From Bittarella massiliensis (ex Durand et al. 2017) (GTDB taxonomy: Bacteria > Bacillota > Clostridia > Oscillospirales > Ruminococcaceae): a DNA stretch of 64,000 nucleotides. The notes under the pieces are model-generated. The model had not been told where the DNA came from. It did not search any database and saw only the letters and a program-made list of their open reading frames with translations. A program made the position numbers and the translations under genes. Shown here piece by piece: positions 7,855 to 16,451 of this stretch; position 1 is the first letter of the stretch, and the number at the start of each line of letters is the position of its first letter. Location: the NCBI RefSeq assembly GCF_017566145.1, contig NZ_JABFCL010000001.1, positions 1 to 64,000 on the forward strand, read 5' to 3'.

Positions 7855-9006
7855 TCAAGCGCCTGTTTTCAAGTAATTGCCGTAGGTGTTTTCCAACTGT
7901 CGCTTGACAAATTGGTAGCCAAAGCCGTTCCCGGCCAACCCGTGGGCAGCGGCTTGGCTCTCGCTCCAATCGGCGAAGGGGACGATGTGCAGGTTGGAAA
8001 AGCGGCTGCCGAACTGGGTCACCGTGGGGATGAAGGAGAGCCCCTCCACCCGGGTCTCGCCGGTCTTCATGTCCAGGACCACCGTGCAGTCCAAAAAGCC
8101 GCCGGCCATGTTGTAGTTGCCCTTTTGCGCCGAGACGAAGTTGCCCAGGGAGTAGATCACCGGCACCTGGCGCCCGTCGGCGGCCGTCAGCTCGGCGATG
8201 GGTTGCAGCACGTGGGGGTGGTGGCCCAAGATCAGGTCGGCCCCCCAGTCGGCCAATTTCTGGGCCTCCTCTTTCTGGTAGGTGTTGGGGGTGTCTGACC
8301 CCTCGGCCCCCCAGTGGACGTTGACCACGATGAAGTCGGCCTGCTGGCGGGCCAACTCCATCTGGCGGCGGATGGTCTCCTCGTCCTTGAGGTAGATGCC
8401 GCAGGTGTCGCCGCTGGAGCCCACGTTGGTCATCTCCATATAGCTCAAAAAGGCGAAGCGGATGCCGTTTTCCTCCCGGATGGGGATGTCGTCGTATGCC
8501 CCCCGCTGGTAGATGCCCGCCACCGTCACCGAGGGCAGGGCGTCAAAGACCCTTTTCGACTCGGCCAGCCCGGCGCTGCCCTTGTCGTACATGTGGTTGT
8601 TGGCGTAGCTGACCACGTTGAAGCCCAGATCCTCCACCTGGCCGGCCAACTCTTTGGGGGAGTTGAAGGCCGGGTAGCTAGAGAGGGGGTAGAGGTCGCT
8701 GGCCACCGGCACCTCCTGGTTGATGACGGCGATGTCCGCCCTGGCCACGATGGGGGCAATCTGCCGGTAGACCGGCCCGAAGTCGTGGTAGCCGCCGCTG
8801 CCCCGGGCGGCCGCCTGCTGGTAGATGACGTCGTGAATCAGGTTGTCCCCCACCGCCATCAGCCGCACCGAGAGGGTCATGTCCCGGCCGGCAAAGGCCT
8901 CCTCCATCGGGGTGGAGGGGGCGCTGGCGCTGGTGTCGCCCCCGGTGCAGCCGGTGAACAAAAGGGCGCAGGCCAAGGCCGCCGCCCACATTCTGCCGTG
9001 TTTCAT
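7855..9006 (-). CDS. CapA-family lipoprotein (metallophosphoesterase fold)
   Basis: A 383-residue protein with a lipoprotein signal peptide (residues 1-20, lipobox LFTGC) followed by a CapA/PgsA-type metallophosphoesterase-like domain: AVGDNLIHD near residue 52, INQEVP, SYANNHMYDKG, VNVHWGAEGSD and GHHPHVLQP. CapA proteins take part in poly-gamma-glutamate capsule formation, but single copies without CapBC, as here, have unknown roles. It would sit on the outer face of the membrane. It is the first gene of the operon, behind the promoter at 9072-9100. Confidence 0.9.
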   Translation of the reverse strand: MKHGRMWAAALACALLFTGCTGGDTSASAPSTPMEEAFAGRDMTLSVRLMAVGDNLIHDVIYQQAAARGSGGYHDFGPVYRQIAPIVARADIAVINQEVPVASDLYPLSSYPAFNSPKELAGQVEDLGFNVVSYANNHMYDKGSAGLAESKRVFDALPSVTVAGIYQRGAYDDIPIREENGIRFAFLSYMEMTNVGSSGDTCGIYLKDEETIRRQMELARQQADFIVVNVHWGAEGSDTPNTYQKEEAQKLADWGADLILGHHPHVLQPIAELTAADGRQVPVIYSLGNFVSAQKGNYNMAGGFLDCTVVLDMKTGETRVEGLSFIPTVTQFGSRFSNLHIVPFADWSESQAAAHGLAGNGFGYQFVKRQLENTYGNYLKTGA

Positions 9007-9071
9007 AGTGCTCCTCCAAAAAGGGGAGGGCGGCTTTGGCCCCCGCGGCCGCCCTCCGGTATTTCCTCCCC

Positions 9072-9100
9072 AGTATAGGTCTTTTTACACCAAAATTCAA
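9072..9100 (-). promoter_or_regulatory. capA operon promoter
   Basis: On the minus strand TTGAAT (9100-9095), a 17-base spacer and TATACT (9077-9072). It is divergent from the 9121 promoter. Confidence 0.72.
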
Positions 9101-9120
9101 CAATGCCCGCCAGTTGCAGC

Positions 9121-9149
9121 TTGACTTTTTTCATCCAGAAGCGTACAAT
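9121..9149 (+). promoter_or_regulatory. Promoter of the Crp/Fnr regulator, with nearby dyad
   Basis: TTGACT (9121-9126), a 17-base spacer and TACAAT (9144-9149). A small dyad CAAAT-N6-ATTTG (9161-9176) lies just downstream and could be an autoregulatory site. Confidence 0.78.
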
Positions 9150-9197
9150 CAAAACTGTTTCAAATGAGACAATTTGCAGAGGGCAGGGGGGAGCGCA

Positions 9198-9836
9198 ATG
9201 GAGGAGAGGGTCCGGGCGGTTTTGCCGGGTTGCTTTCTCTTTGCCGGCGTGCCAGAGGGGGAGGCGATGGCCGCCCTCTCGGGCTGTGGTTCCATCAGAC
9301 AGTGTGAGCGGGGGGAGGTCATCCTTTCGCCCCAGCGGTTCACCCCCATGCTGGGGGTGGTGCTGCAGGGCCGGTTGGAGGCCCGCAACGACCACGTCCT
9401 GCTGACGGTGTTGGAGCCCGGCCGCTGCTTTGGGGTGGCGGGGCTCTGGAGCGGGGCGGAGGAGTACGTCTCCACCGTGCGCGCCCAGAGGGAGAGCCTG
9501 CTCTACACCTTCAGCCGGGCGGACCTGACCGCCCTCTTCTCCCGCTGCCCCCAGACGCTGCAAAACTACCTGGCCTTTCTCGCCGACCGCATCGTCTTTC
9601 TCAACCAGAAAGTCGCCCTCTACTCCTGCCAGAGCGTGGAGGGGAAGGTCTACGCCTATTTTAAGCAACAGGCCCCTGCCGGGTGCCCGCAAAAGGTCAA
9701 TTCCAGCGAGCTGGGAAGGCTGCTGGGGGTGGGGCGGGCCTCCCTCTATCGCGCCTTTGAGGCGCTGCAGGCCCGCGGCCTCATCCGCAAGGATGGGAAG
9801 ACGGTGACCGTCCTCCACGCCGAAGAGGTGTTGTGA
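9198..9836 (+). CDS. Crp/Fnr family transcriptional regulator
   Basis: A 212-residue regulator with a cyclic-nucleotide-binding-like sensor barrel (about 10-120), a dimerisation helix (about 125-145) and a Crp-type winged helix with SSELGRLLGVGRASLYRAF at about 160-180. There is no Cys cluster like that of E. coli FNR and no clear cAMP pocket, so the effector is unknown. ATG 9198 follows GGGGGGAGCG; an ATG at 9174 is possible but has no site. Its position 108 bases upstream of an ABC import operon suggests it controls that operon. Confidence 0.87.
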   Translation: MEERVRAVLPGCFLFAGVPEGEAMAALSGCGSIRQCERGEVILSPQRFTPMLGVVLQGRLEARNDHVLLTVLEPGRCFGVAGLWSGAEEYVSTVRAQRESLLYTFSRADLTALFSRCPQTLQNYLAFLADRIVFLNQKVALYSCQSVEGKVYAYFKQQAPAGCPQKVNSSELGRLLGVGRASLYRAFEALQARGLIRKDGKTVTVLHAEEVL

Positions 9837-9944
9837 GCGCCGCGATCAACGATGGTTTTTACCGGCCCCCGCCCTGCGGGACGGCCGGCGAAATAGAGCA
9901 TTTGCCCCCGGGCAAAGAAAATATTTGTGTGAAGAGGTGCGAGT

Positions 9945-10958
9945 ATGAAAAAACTGTTGGCACTCGCGCTGGCGTCCCTGCTCACCCTGAGCGCGTTCGC
10001 CGGCTGCGGCAAGGAAAAGGGAGGGGCCGGCAACGGCGAATCAACTGAAAACTACCAGTCGGTCGACATCAACGTGGCCGGGCTGAAAGGGCCCACCGGC
10101 ATTGGCATGGTGCGGCTGATGGAGCGCAGCGACGCCGGGGAGGCGGCAAACAAATACACCTTCAGCCTGGCCAGCGCCCCCACCGAGATCGTCGGCAAAA
10201 TCTCCTCGGGCGAGGTGGACATCGCCGCCGTCCCCACCAACCTGGCGGCCACCCTCTACCAGAAGACAAACGGCGGGGTCAAGCTGTTGGCGGTCAACAC
10301 CCTGGGGGTCCTCTACCTGCTGGAAAAGGGCGACAGCATCCATTCCGTGGCCGATTTGAAGGGCAAGACCATCTACGCCTCCGGCCAGGGGTCCACCACC
10401 GAGTACGTCCTCAACTACCTGCTGGAGCAGGCGGGGATGACCGTCGGCGAGGACGTGAAGGTCGAGTACAAGGCCGACCATTCCGAGCTGGCCGCCCTCA
10501 TCGCCTCCGGCGAGGCGGACATCGCCCTGCTGCCCGAGCCCTTTGTCACCACCGTCACCTCTAAAAACGCCGACGTGCGGGTGGCCCTGGACATCACCGA
10601 GCAGTGGAAGAAGACCACCGGCGACAAGGAGCTGCCCATGGGCGGTATCATCGTCCGCACCGCATTTTTGGAGCAAAACCCCGCGGCAGTCGAGAAGTTT
10701 TTGGAGGAGTACAAGGCCTCGACCGAGTACACCGCCACCAACCTGGCGGAGACCGCCGCGCTGACGGAAAAGTACGACATCATGAAAGCCGACGTCGCCC
10801 AGAAGGCCATCCCCAACTGCAACATCGTCTATCTGGACGGCGCCGCCATGAAGGAGTCGGTCAAGGGGTTCTTCGACATCCTCTTGAAGGCCGACGCCAA
10901 ATCCATAGGGGGAAAACTTCCCGATGATGCGCTCTACTACGAGAAAGCGGGCAACTAG
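9945..10958 (+). CDS. ABC transporter substrate-binding lipoprotein (NMT1/SsuA type)
   Basis: A 337-residue extracellular binding protein with a lipoprotein signal (lipobox AFAGC, Cys23). The mature part matches the NMT1/THI5-like and SsuA/TauA fold: GLKGPTGIGMVRLME, DIAAVPTNLAATLYQK, DLKGKTIYASGQGSTTEYVL and ADIALLPEPFVTTV. This family binds sulfonates, nitrate or thiamine precursors; the ligand cannot be decided here. It heads a binding protein, permease and ATPase operon and overlaps the permease by 35 bases. Confidence 0.9.
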   Translation: MKKLLALALASLLTLSAFAGCGKEKGGAGNGESTENYQSVDINVAGLKGPTGIGMVRLMERSDAGEAANKYTFSLASAPTEIVGKISSGEVDIAAVPTNLAATLYQKTNGGVKLLAVNTLGVLYLLEKGDSIHSVADLKGKTIYASGQGSTTEYVLNYLLEQAGMTVGEDVKVEYKADHSELAALIASGEADIALLPEPFVTTVTSKNADVRVALDITEQWKKTTGDKELPMGGIIVRTAFLEQNPAAVEKFLEEYKASTEYTATNLAETAALTEKYDIMKADVAQKAIPNCNIVYLDGAAMKESVKGFFDILLKADAKSIGGKLPDDALYYEKAGN

Positions 10959-11727
10959 CCCGCGGCAAAAGAGAAGGGCCATCGCGAGCAAGGCCGGCGC
11001 CGTATTGGCGTGGGCCTTGCTCTGGTTTTTGGCCGCCCGCGCCGTGGGCAAGCCGCTGCTGGTGGCCTCCCCCGGGGAGACGGTGCGGGAACTGCTCTCC
11101 CTGGCGGGGGACCCCGCCTTTTACCGGACGGTGCTGCGCTCGCTGGCGAGCATTTTGGGGGGCTTTTTCTCGGCGGTGGCCGCCGGCTGCCTGGTGGCCT
11201 GTCTCTCGCTCAAATCCACCTTTCTGCGGGCTTTTTTCGCCGTCCCTCTGGGGATCGTCAAGGCCACGCCGGTGGCCTCCTTCATCATCCTGGCCCTGGT
11301 GTGGCTCAAGAGCAGCCACCTCTCCCTCTTCATCTCCTTTCTGATGGTCCTTCCCCTGGTGGCGGGCAACGTCTACCAGGGCCTGGTGGAGACCGACGGC
11401 AAGCTGCTGGAGATGGGGCGGACCTTTGGCTTTGGCCGGGTGGGCCTCTGGCGGCACATCTACCTGCCCTCCGCTATGCCCTACTTTCTGGCCGCCTGCA
11501 AGACCGGCCTGGGGATGGCCTGGAAGGCGGGGGTGGCGGCAGAGGTGCTGGGGATGGTGAGCGGCACCATCGGCCGACAGCTCTACGACGCCAAAATCTA
11601 CCTGGAGACCCCCAAGCTCTTCGCCTGGACGGCGGTGGTCATCCTCTTGAGCGTGGGGATGGAGCGGCTGTTTTCCTGGGCGGTGGGGCGGTTGGGCGCG
11701 CACTGGCAGAAGAGGGAGGGCAGGTAG
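10924..11727 (+). CDS. ABC transporter permease (SsuC/TauC type)
   Basis: A 267-residue inner-membrane permease of the BPD_transp_1 family. It has about six helices between residues 20 and 255, and the ATPase-contact (EAA) loop appears as EMGRTFGFGRVGLWRHIYLPSAMP around residue 165. The start is uncertain because ATGATG at 10924-10929 lies inside the preceding gene with no strong ribosome site; translational coupling is likely. The neighbours define it as the membrane part of the importer. Confidence 0.9.
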   Translation: MMRSTTRKRATSPRQKRRAIASKAGAVLAWALLWFLAARAVGKPLLVASPGETVRELLSLAGDPAFYRTVLRSLASILGGFFSAVAAGCLVACLSLKSTFLRAFFAVPLGIVKATPVASFIILALVWLKSSHLSLFISFLMVLPLVAGNVYQGLVETDGKLLEMGRTFGFGRVGLWRHIYLPSAMPYFLAACKTGLGMAWKAGVAAEVLGMVSGTIGRQLYDAKIYLETPKLFAWTAVVILLSVGMERLFSWAVGRLGAHWQKREGR

Positions 11728-12393
11728 ATGTTGGTATCCTTTCAAAAGGTCTCCCTGCGCCTGGGGGAGAAGGAGGTCCTGCGGGACTTCTCGCTGGAGC
11801 TGCAAAACAAGGGCATCTACGGCGTCATCGGCCCCTCGGGCTGCGGCAAGACCACCCTTCTCAACTTGATACAGGGGTTTTTGCAGCCCGATGAGGGGGA
11901 GGTCGCCCTCTTTTCCGAGCGCATCAGCGCCGTCTTTCAGGAAAACCGGTTGCTGCCCTGGTACACCGTCTATCAAAACATCGCCCTGGCCGCCCGCCGC
12001 CCGGTGGGCCGGGAGGAGGTGGAGGCCCTTCTTAACCGCCTCTGCATGCCGGGGGAACTGGACAGCCTGCCCGGCTCCCTCAGCGGGGGGATGGCCCGGC
12101 GGGTCGCCCTGGCGCGGGCCCTCCTCTCCGAGAGCGACATCCTCCTGCTGGACGAACCCTTTAAAGGGGTGGACATGGCCTGTAAGCGCCAGTGCGAAAA
12201 GACCCTGCAAGCCCTCAGCGGCGGCCGGCTGACCCTGCTGGTCACCCACGACCCCGGCGAGGCGGCCGCCCTCTGCGACACCGCCATCCTGGTGGGGGGA
12301 AGCCCGCTGCAGCTGCGCCGGACCCTGCGCATCGACCCCCAGAGCCGGGGCCGTTCGGCCGAGGAGCTGCGCCGGCTGATGCTGGCCGAGTGA
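11728..12393 (+). CDS. ABC transporter ATP-binding protein (SsuB/TauB type)
   Basis: A 221-residue ATPase with Walker A GPSGCGKTT (residues 36-44), Q-loop VFQENRLLPWY, signature LSGGMARRVALARAL and Walker B ILLLDEPFKGVD, then the switch His in VTHDPGEA. It is slightly shorter than SsuB but has all catalytic motifs. It starts right after the permease stop and powers the importer encoded upstream. Confidence 0.93.
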   Translation: MLVSFQKVSLRLGEKEVLRDFSLELQNKGIYGVIGPSGCGKTTLLNLIQGFLQPDEGEVALFSERISAVFQENRLLPWYTVYQNIALAARRPVGREEVEALLNRLCMPGELDSLPGSLSGGMARRVALARALLSESDILLLDEPFKGVDMACKRQCEKTLQALSGGRLTLLVTHDPGEAAALCDTAILVGGSPLQLRRTLRIDPQSRGRSAEELRRLMLAE

Positions 12394-12420
12394 GTTTTGC
12401 GGCCCTGTTAAATTCAATTG

Positions 12421-12465
12421 AAAAAAGAGCCCAGGTCGTTCATCATTCGGCCCGGGCTCTTTTTG
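12421..12465. terminator. Bidirectional terminator
   Basis: AGAGCCCAGG and CCCGGGCTCT arms lie between a run of six A and a run of five T. It is shared by the ABC operon and the convergent amidohydrolase. Confidence 0.85.
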
Positions 12466-12476
12466 GCAGTGCAGTT

Positions 12477-13925
12477 TTAATGCTTGGCGCTGGGGTCGAT
12501 GACAGAGGGCTTGACCCCGGCGGGGATGGGGGAGATGTAGTGACCGCCGTCCAGGCGGTCTTGCAGCTCGTTCTTGGCCGCCTCGATCCACTCGGGGTGT
12601 TGCAGGAGGTCGACCGCCGTTGCGGCCAACACCTTGCCGGCGTAGAGCATCCCCTTGTGGGCAATCGAACTCTTGCCCTGGGCGACCAGCTGCCAGGAGT
12701 GGCCCGGTGTGCCCGCGGCCATGGTGACCGCTGAGATTTGGGCGGTGGGGCAGACCCAGCTCACATCCCCCACGTCGGTGGAGCCGGGCATGGTCCCTTC
12801 GATGTGGAAGTTGGGGACCACGAAGTCGTTGAGGGGGCGGCCGCCGTGCTCCTTGGCAAAGGCGATCCCCCTGGCCCCCGCCGCCTGGGCCATAGCCATC
12901 AGGGTGTCGGACTTGCTCTCAAAGCTCTGCTGCACGGCGGCGGCGTAGGCGCGCTCCTCCTCGGTGTAGGAGGGGAGGGGGATTGCCCGCAGGTTGTCGT
13001 CCAGCTTTTCGGTGAGCAGGGTGTTGGGGACCAGGTTGGAACAGGCCTTGATGAACTGGATCTCCAACCGGGTGCTGGTCATCAGGGCCGCCCCCTTGGC
13101 GATGTCGTTCACCCGCTCGTAAATCTCCTGCACCTGCCCGGTCTTGGGGGCGCGGATGAGGTAGAGCACCTCGGAGTAGGGCTGCACCACATTGGGGGAG
13201 TAGCCGCCGGTGTTGGTGATGGCGTAGTGGATGCGGGCTTCGGGGACGATGTGCTCGCGCAGAAACTGCACCCCGATGTTCATCAGTTCCACCGCGTCCA
13301 GGGCGCTGCGGCCCAGGTGGGGGCAGGCGGCGGCATGGGCGCTGACCCCGTAGTAGCGGTAGCAGATCTGGTCGTTTGCCAGGGAACTGGTGCTGTTGGC
13401 GGCATTGGTGTCGCCGGGGTGCCAGGTCAGGGCGCAGTCCAACTCGTCAAAGACCCCGTCTCTGGCCATGAAGGCCTTGCCGGAGCCGCCCTCCTCCCCC
13501 GGGCAGCCATAGTAGACGACGGTGCCAGGGAGGTGGTTTTCGGCCAGGTAGGCCTTGACGGCTGAGGCGGCGGCCAGGGAGCCGACCCCCAGCAGGTTGT
13601 GCCCGCAGCCGTGCCCGGGCGCGCCCTCGCACAGGGGGGCCTTTGCAAAGGTGTTGGGCTGCTGGCTGAGGCCGGAGAGGGCGTCAAACTCCCCCAGGAA
13701 GCCGATGACCGGCTTCCCCTCTCCCCAGCGGCCGAGAAAGGCGGTCTCGATGCCGGCGATCCCCCGCTCGACAGCGAATCCCTCCTCCTCCAGCGCCCGG
13801 CAGAGGACCTCGGCGGATCGGCGCTCCTGAAAGGCGGTTTCGGGGCAGTCCCAGACGGCGTCGCTCCAGGCGGCCAGCCGCTGGGCCATCCCGTCGATAT
13901 GGGAACAGAGTGCAGATTTGTCCAT
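12477..13925 (-). CDS. M20-family amidohydrolase (AbgB-like)
   Basis: A 482-residue metal-dependent amidohydrolase of peptidase family M20D. Metal-ligand motifs are visible: APGHGCGHNLLG near residue 105, GCPGEEGGSGKAFMA near 140 and the ALTWHPGD His. The size and the long lid domain match AbgB, a subunit of p-aminobenzoyl-glutamate hydrolase, but no AbgA partner lies nearby. It probably cleaves an N-acyl amino acid or similar amide in the cytoplasm. ATG 13925 follows AAGGAGGAACGCCACC. Confidence 0.88.
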   Translation of the reverse strand: MDKSALCSHIDGMAQRLAAWSDAVWDCPETAFQERRSAEVLCRALEEEGFAVERGIAGIETAFLGRWGEGKPVIGFLGEFDALSGLSQQPNTFAKAPLCEGAPGHGCGHNLLGVGSLAAASAVKAYLAENHLPGTVVYYGCPGEEGGSGKAFMARDGVFDELDCALTWHPGDTNAANSTSSLANDQICYRYYGVSAHAAACPHLGRSALDAVELMNIGVQFLREHIVPEARIHYAITNTGGYSPNVVQPYSEVLYLIRAPKTGQVQEIYERVNDIAKGAALMTSTRLEIQFIKACSNLVPNTLLTEKLDDNLRAIPLPSYTEEERAYAAAVQQSFESKSDTLMAMAQAAGARGIAFAKEHGGRPLNDFVVPNFHIEGTMPGSTDVGDVSWVCPTAQISAVTMAAGTPGHSWQLVAQGKSSIAHKGMLYAGKVLAATAVDLLQHPEWIEAAKNELQDRLDGGHYISPIPAGVKPSVIDPSAKH

Positions 13926-13960
13926 GGTGGCGTTCCTCCTTCTCTCTTTCAATTGCCTCC

Positions 13961-13966
13961 ATTATA
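13961..13966 (-). promoter_or_regulatory. Extended -10 promoter of the amidohydrolase gene
   Basis: The minus strand reads TGC-TATAAT about 36 bases before the start, with a poor -35 region. Confidence 0.6.
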
Positions 13967-14030
13967 GCACCAACGGCCAGCCCCCGGGGGAGGGGAGGCC
14001 GCCAAAAATTGCCGGGGAGATATGGCGAAC

Positions 14031-14059
14031 TTGCCAAGGCCCCCCGGCGGGAGTAAGAT
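14031..14059 (+). promoter_or_regulatory. Promoter of the FMN reductase gene
   Basis: TTGCCA (14031-14036), 17 bases, TAAGAT (14054-14059), about 24 bases before the GTG start. Confidence 0.5.
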
Positions 14060-14082
14060 GGAGTACAGGAGGTGTATTGTCC

Positions 14083-14631
14083 GTGAAGATCTTGCTTTTG
14101 ACCGGCAGTCCCCACAAAAAGGGGACCACTGCCGCCCTGGCCTCTGCCTTTGACCGGGGCGCTGCCGAGGCGGGCCACCAGCTGACCCGCTTTGACACTG
14201 CTTTTATGAAGATCGCCCCCTGCCTGGGCTGCGACCACTGCCGCAAAAATGGGGGCCGCTGTGTCCACGGGGACGGGATGGAGGAAATTCTGCCCGTCCT
14301 TCTGGAGGCCGACCTGGTCGTCCTGGTGACCCCGCTCTACTACTTTGGGATGAGCGCCCAGCTGAAGGCGGTCATCGACCGGTTCTACGCCGTCAACACC
14401 GCCTTGCGGCAGAGCCCTAAAAAGGCGCTGCTGCTGGCCGCCAGCGGGGACGACGAGCCCGGTGTGATGGAGGCGCTGGTGCTGCACTACCAGGCGGTGC
14501 TCGGCTACCTGCACTGGGAGGACTGCGGCATGCTGCTCGCCCGGGGGATGTACACCCCCGAGGACCTGGCGGGCACCCCCTACCTGTTGCAGGCAGAGGA
14601 GATGGGCCGCCGCCCCCTGGGGGACCGGTAG
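14083..14631 (+). CDS. Flavodoxin-fold NAD(P)H-dependent FMN reductase / iron-sulfur flavoprotein type
   Basis: A 182-residue flavoprotein. The first strand and phosphate loop read LLLTGSPHKKGTT (residues 4-16). A four-Cys stretch (CLGCDHCRKNGGRC, residues 45-58) resembles the cluster motif of iron-sulfur flavoproteins. VTPLYYFGMSAQLKAVIDR is the usual flavin-proximal loop. Start GTG 14083 has AGGAGGTG nine bases upstream; a TTG at 14077 is an alternative. It probably reduces quinones or other electron acceptors. Monocistronic. Confidence 0.85.
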   Translation: MKILLLTGSPHKKGTTAALASAFDRGAAEAGHQLTRFDTAFMKIAPCLGCDHCRKNGGRCVHGDGMEEILPVLLEADLVVLVTPLYYFGMSAQLKAVIDRFYAVNTALRQSPKKALLLAASGDDEPGVMEALVLHYQAVLGYLHWEDCGMLLARGMYTPEDLAGTPYLLQAEEMGRRPLGDR

Positions 14632-14635
14632 AGGA

Positions 14636-14682
14636 AAAGAGCGCGCCGCGCCCGGCAGAACAGCCGGTGCGGCGCGCTCTTT
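14636..14682. terminator. Terminator between convergent genes
   Basis: AAAGAGCGCGCCGC and GCGGCGCGCTCTTT are perfect 14-bp arms with an inner CCGGC/GCCGG pairing. Confidence 0.85.
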
Positions 14683-14686
14683 GGCG

Positions 14687-16180
14687 CTATTTCAGGCGGT
14701 TTTCGATGGCGGCGATGAGGGTTTGCAGGGCCTTGATGCGGGCGAACTTCTTGTCGTTTGACTCCACCACCGTCCAGGGGGCAAAATCGGTGGAAGTGAA
14801 CTGCAGCATGTCGTTGACCGCCGCCTCGTGCTGGTCCCACTTCTCCCGGTTGCGCCAGTCCTCGTCGGTGATCTTCCAGCGCTTTTCGGGGGTGTTCTGC
14901 CGGTCCTCGAACCGGCGCAGCTGCTCGTCCTTGTCGATTTGCAGCCAGAACTTGACGATGACGGCGCCCCAGTCGGTGAGTTCCTTTTCAAACTCGTTGA
15001 TCTCGTCGTAGGCCCGGGCCCAGTCGGCGGGGGTGCAGAAGCCCTCTACCCGCTCCACCATCACCCGCCCGTACCAGGTGCGATCGAAGATGGTGATGTG
15101 TCCCTGCTTGGGCAGCCGGGTCCAGAACCGCCAGAGGAAGTGGCGGCCCAGTTCCTCCTTGGAGGGGGCGGCAATGGGGACCACCTCGTATCCGCGGGGG
15201 TCGAGGGCGGCGGCCACCCGCTTGATGTTGCCCCCTTTGCCAGCCGCGTCCCACCCCTCGTAGGCGACGATCACCGGGATCTGTTCCTTGTAGAGGAGAC
15301 CGTGCAGCTTTTTCAGCTTGGCCTGGCACTTCTTCAACTCCTCTTTATAGGTGGTGGGTTCCAGGGTGCGGTTGAGGTCGATGTCGCCGAGTTTGGGGGT
15401 TTCCACCAGCTGAAAACGGCTGGCGGGGATGCCGCCCTGGTAGGCAGCGGCCTGCGCCTCCCGCTCCGCCCGCTGGGCGATGGCCCGGCTGATCTCCCCC
15501 ACCAGGGTCTGGTAGATGCCCGCCATGGCCACGTTGCGGTCCTCGCTGGCGATCACGTGCCAGGGGGCGCAGGGGGTGTCGGTCTGCTCCAACATCTGGT
15601 CGTAGATTTGGTAGAGGTCGTCGTAGTGGCGGTTTCTCTTCCAGTCGGTCTTGGTGACCCGCCAGCGGGTCGCCTTGCTCTCCTCCAGGGCGGAGAGGCG
15701 CTTTTTCTGCTCCTTCTGGCTGATGTGCAGGAAAAACTTGAGAATCAGGTAGCCGTTGTCGGTGAGGGTGCGCTCGAAGTGGTTGATCTCCTCGATCCGG
15801 CGGGCCAGCTCTTTTTGGGGGAGTGCGTTTTCCAGCTGGGCGGTGGACACCTCCTGATACCAGCTGCGGTCGAAGATGGAGAACTCCCCGGCAATGGGGA
15901 TTTTCTGCCAGAACCGCCAGAGGAAGGGGTGGCGGGCCTCGGTCTCGTCCGGGTCGACGGTGGAGTAGACCTTGAAGCCCCGGGGGTCCAGGTTGAGGAT
16001 GACGTCGGAAATCTTGCTGCCCTTGCCGGCGGCGCTCCACCCCTCAAAGAGGAGGATGACCGGTACCTTGGCCTCCTTCATCTGCTGTTGTAGGGCGGAG
16101 AGGCGGGGCTTGAGCTGCCCCGCAATGGCCTTGTACTCCTCCTTCATCATGATCTTTTTGAGATTGACCTTTTCCAGCAT
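14687..16180 (-). CDS. pap: Polyphosphate:AMP phosphotransferase (tandem PPK2)
   Basis: A 497-residue enzyme that transfers phosphate from polyphosphate to AMP to make ADP. It contains two PPK2 domains. The first (about 10-245) has Walker A-like GWSAAGKGSK, HPFLWRFW and FDRSWYQEV. The second (about 265-495) has GWDAAGKGGN, HFLWRFW and FDRTWYGRV. Both halves keep the P-loop Lys and the lid Asp-Arg, so neither looks degenerate. ATG 16180 follows AGGAGGTGCCGTC. It is divergent from deoD, so both genes of nucleotide salvage share one intergenic region. Confidence 0.93.
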   Translation of the reverse strand: MLEKVNLKKIMMKEEYKAIAGQLKPRLSALQQQMKEAKVPVILLFEGWSAAGKGSKISDVILNLDPRGFKVYSTVDPDETEARHPFLWRFWQKIPIAGEFSIFDRSWYQEVSTAQLENALPQKELARRIEEINHFERTLTDNGYLILKFFLHISQKEQKKRLSALEESKATRWRVTKTDWKRNRHYDDLYQIYDQMLEQTDTPCAPWHVIASEDRNVAMAGIYQTLVGEISRAIAQRAEREAQAAAYQGGIPASRFQLVETPKLGDIDLNRTLEPTTYKEELKKCQAKLKKLHGLLYKEQIPVIVAYEGWDAAGKGGNIKRVAAALDPRGYEVVPIAAPSKEELGRHFLWRFWTRLPKQGHITIFDRTWYGRVMVERVEGFCTPADWARAYDEINEFEKELTDWGAVIVKFWLQIDKDEQLRRFEDRQNTPEKRWKITDEDWRNREKWDQHEAAVNDMLQFTSTDFAPWTVVESNDKKFARIKALQTLIAAIENRLK

Positions 16181-16235
16181 GACGGCACCTCCTGTATACC
16201 CAAAAGCGAATAATATTTTGCCATATATTTGCTAT

Positions 16236-16264
16236 ATTCTAGCACTTTTGCTAGATAGATACAA
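16236..16264 (-). promoter_or_regulatory. pap promoter with overlapping dyad
   Basis: On the minus strand TTGTAT (16264-16259), 17 bases, TAGAAT (16241-16236). The dyad CTAGCA-CTTT-TGCTAG (16239-16254) covers part of the spacer and -10, so a repressor could sit there. Confidence 0.62.
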
Positions 16265-16376
16265 GGGGAAAAGAGGGGAGAGCCGCCTTTTTGACCGATC
16301 GACCGGAAGAAGGAGGGAAATGTACACAGTTTTCCCAGCAAAAATGCACGGGAACGCCAAATTGTGGCGGGGCGGA

Positions 16377-16405
16377 TTGTCACCGGCCAAGAAGAACGGT
16401 ATCAT
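16377..16405 (+). promoter_or_regulatory. deoD promoter
   Basis: TTGTCA (16377-16382), 17 bases, TATCAT (16400-16405). It places the transcript start near 16412 and so favours the ATG at 16452 over in-frame starts farther upstream. Confidence 0.6.
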
Positions 16406-16451
16406 GGAGAAAAGCGCCATGAGGTGCAGCCGAAAGGGGTTGTCTGTTGAC

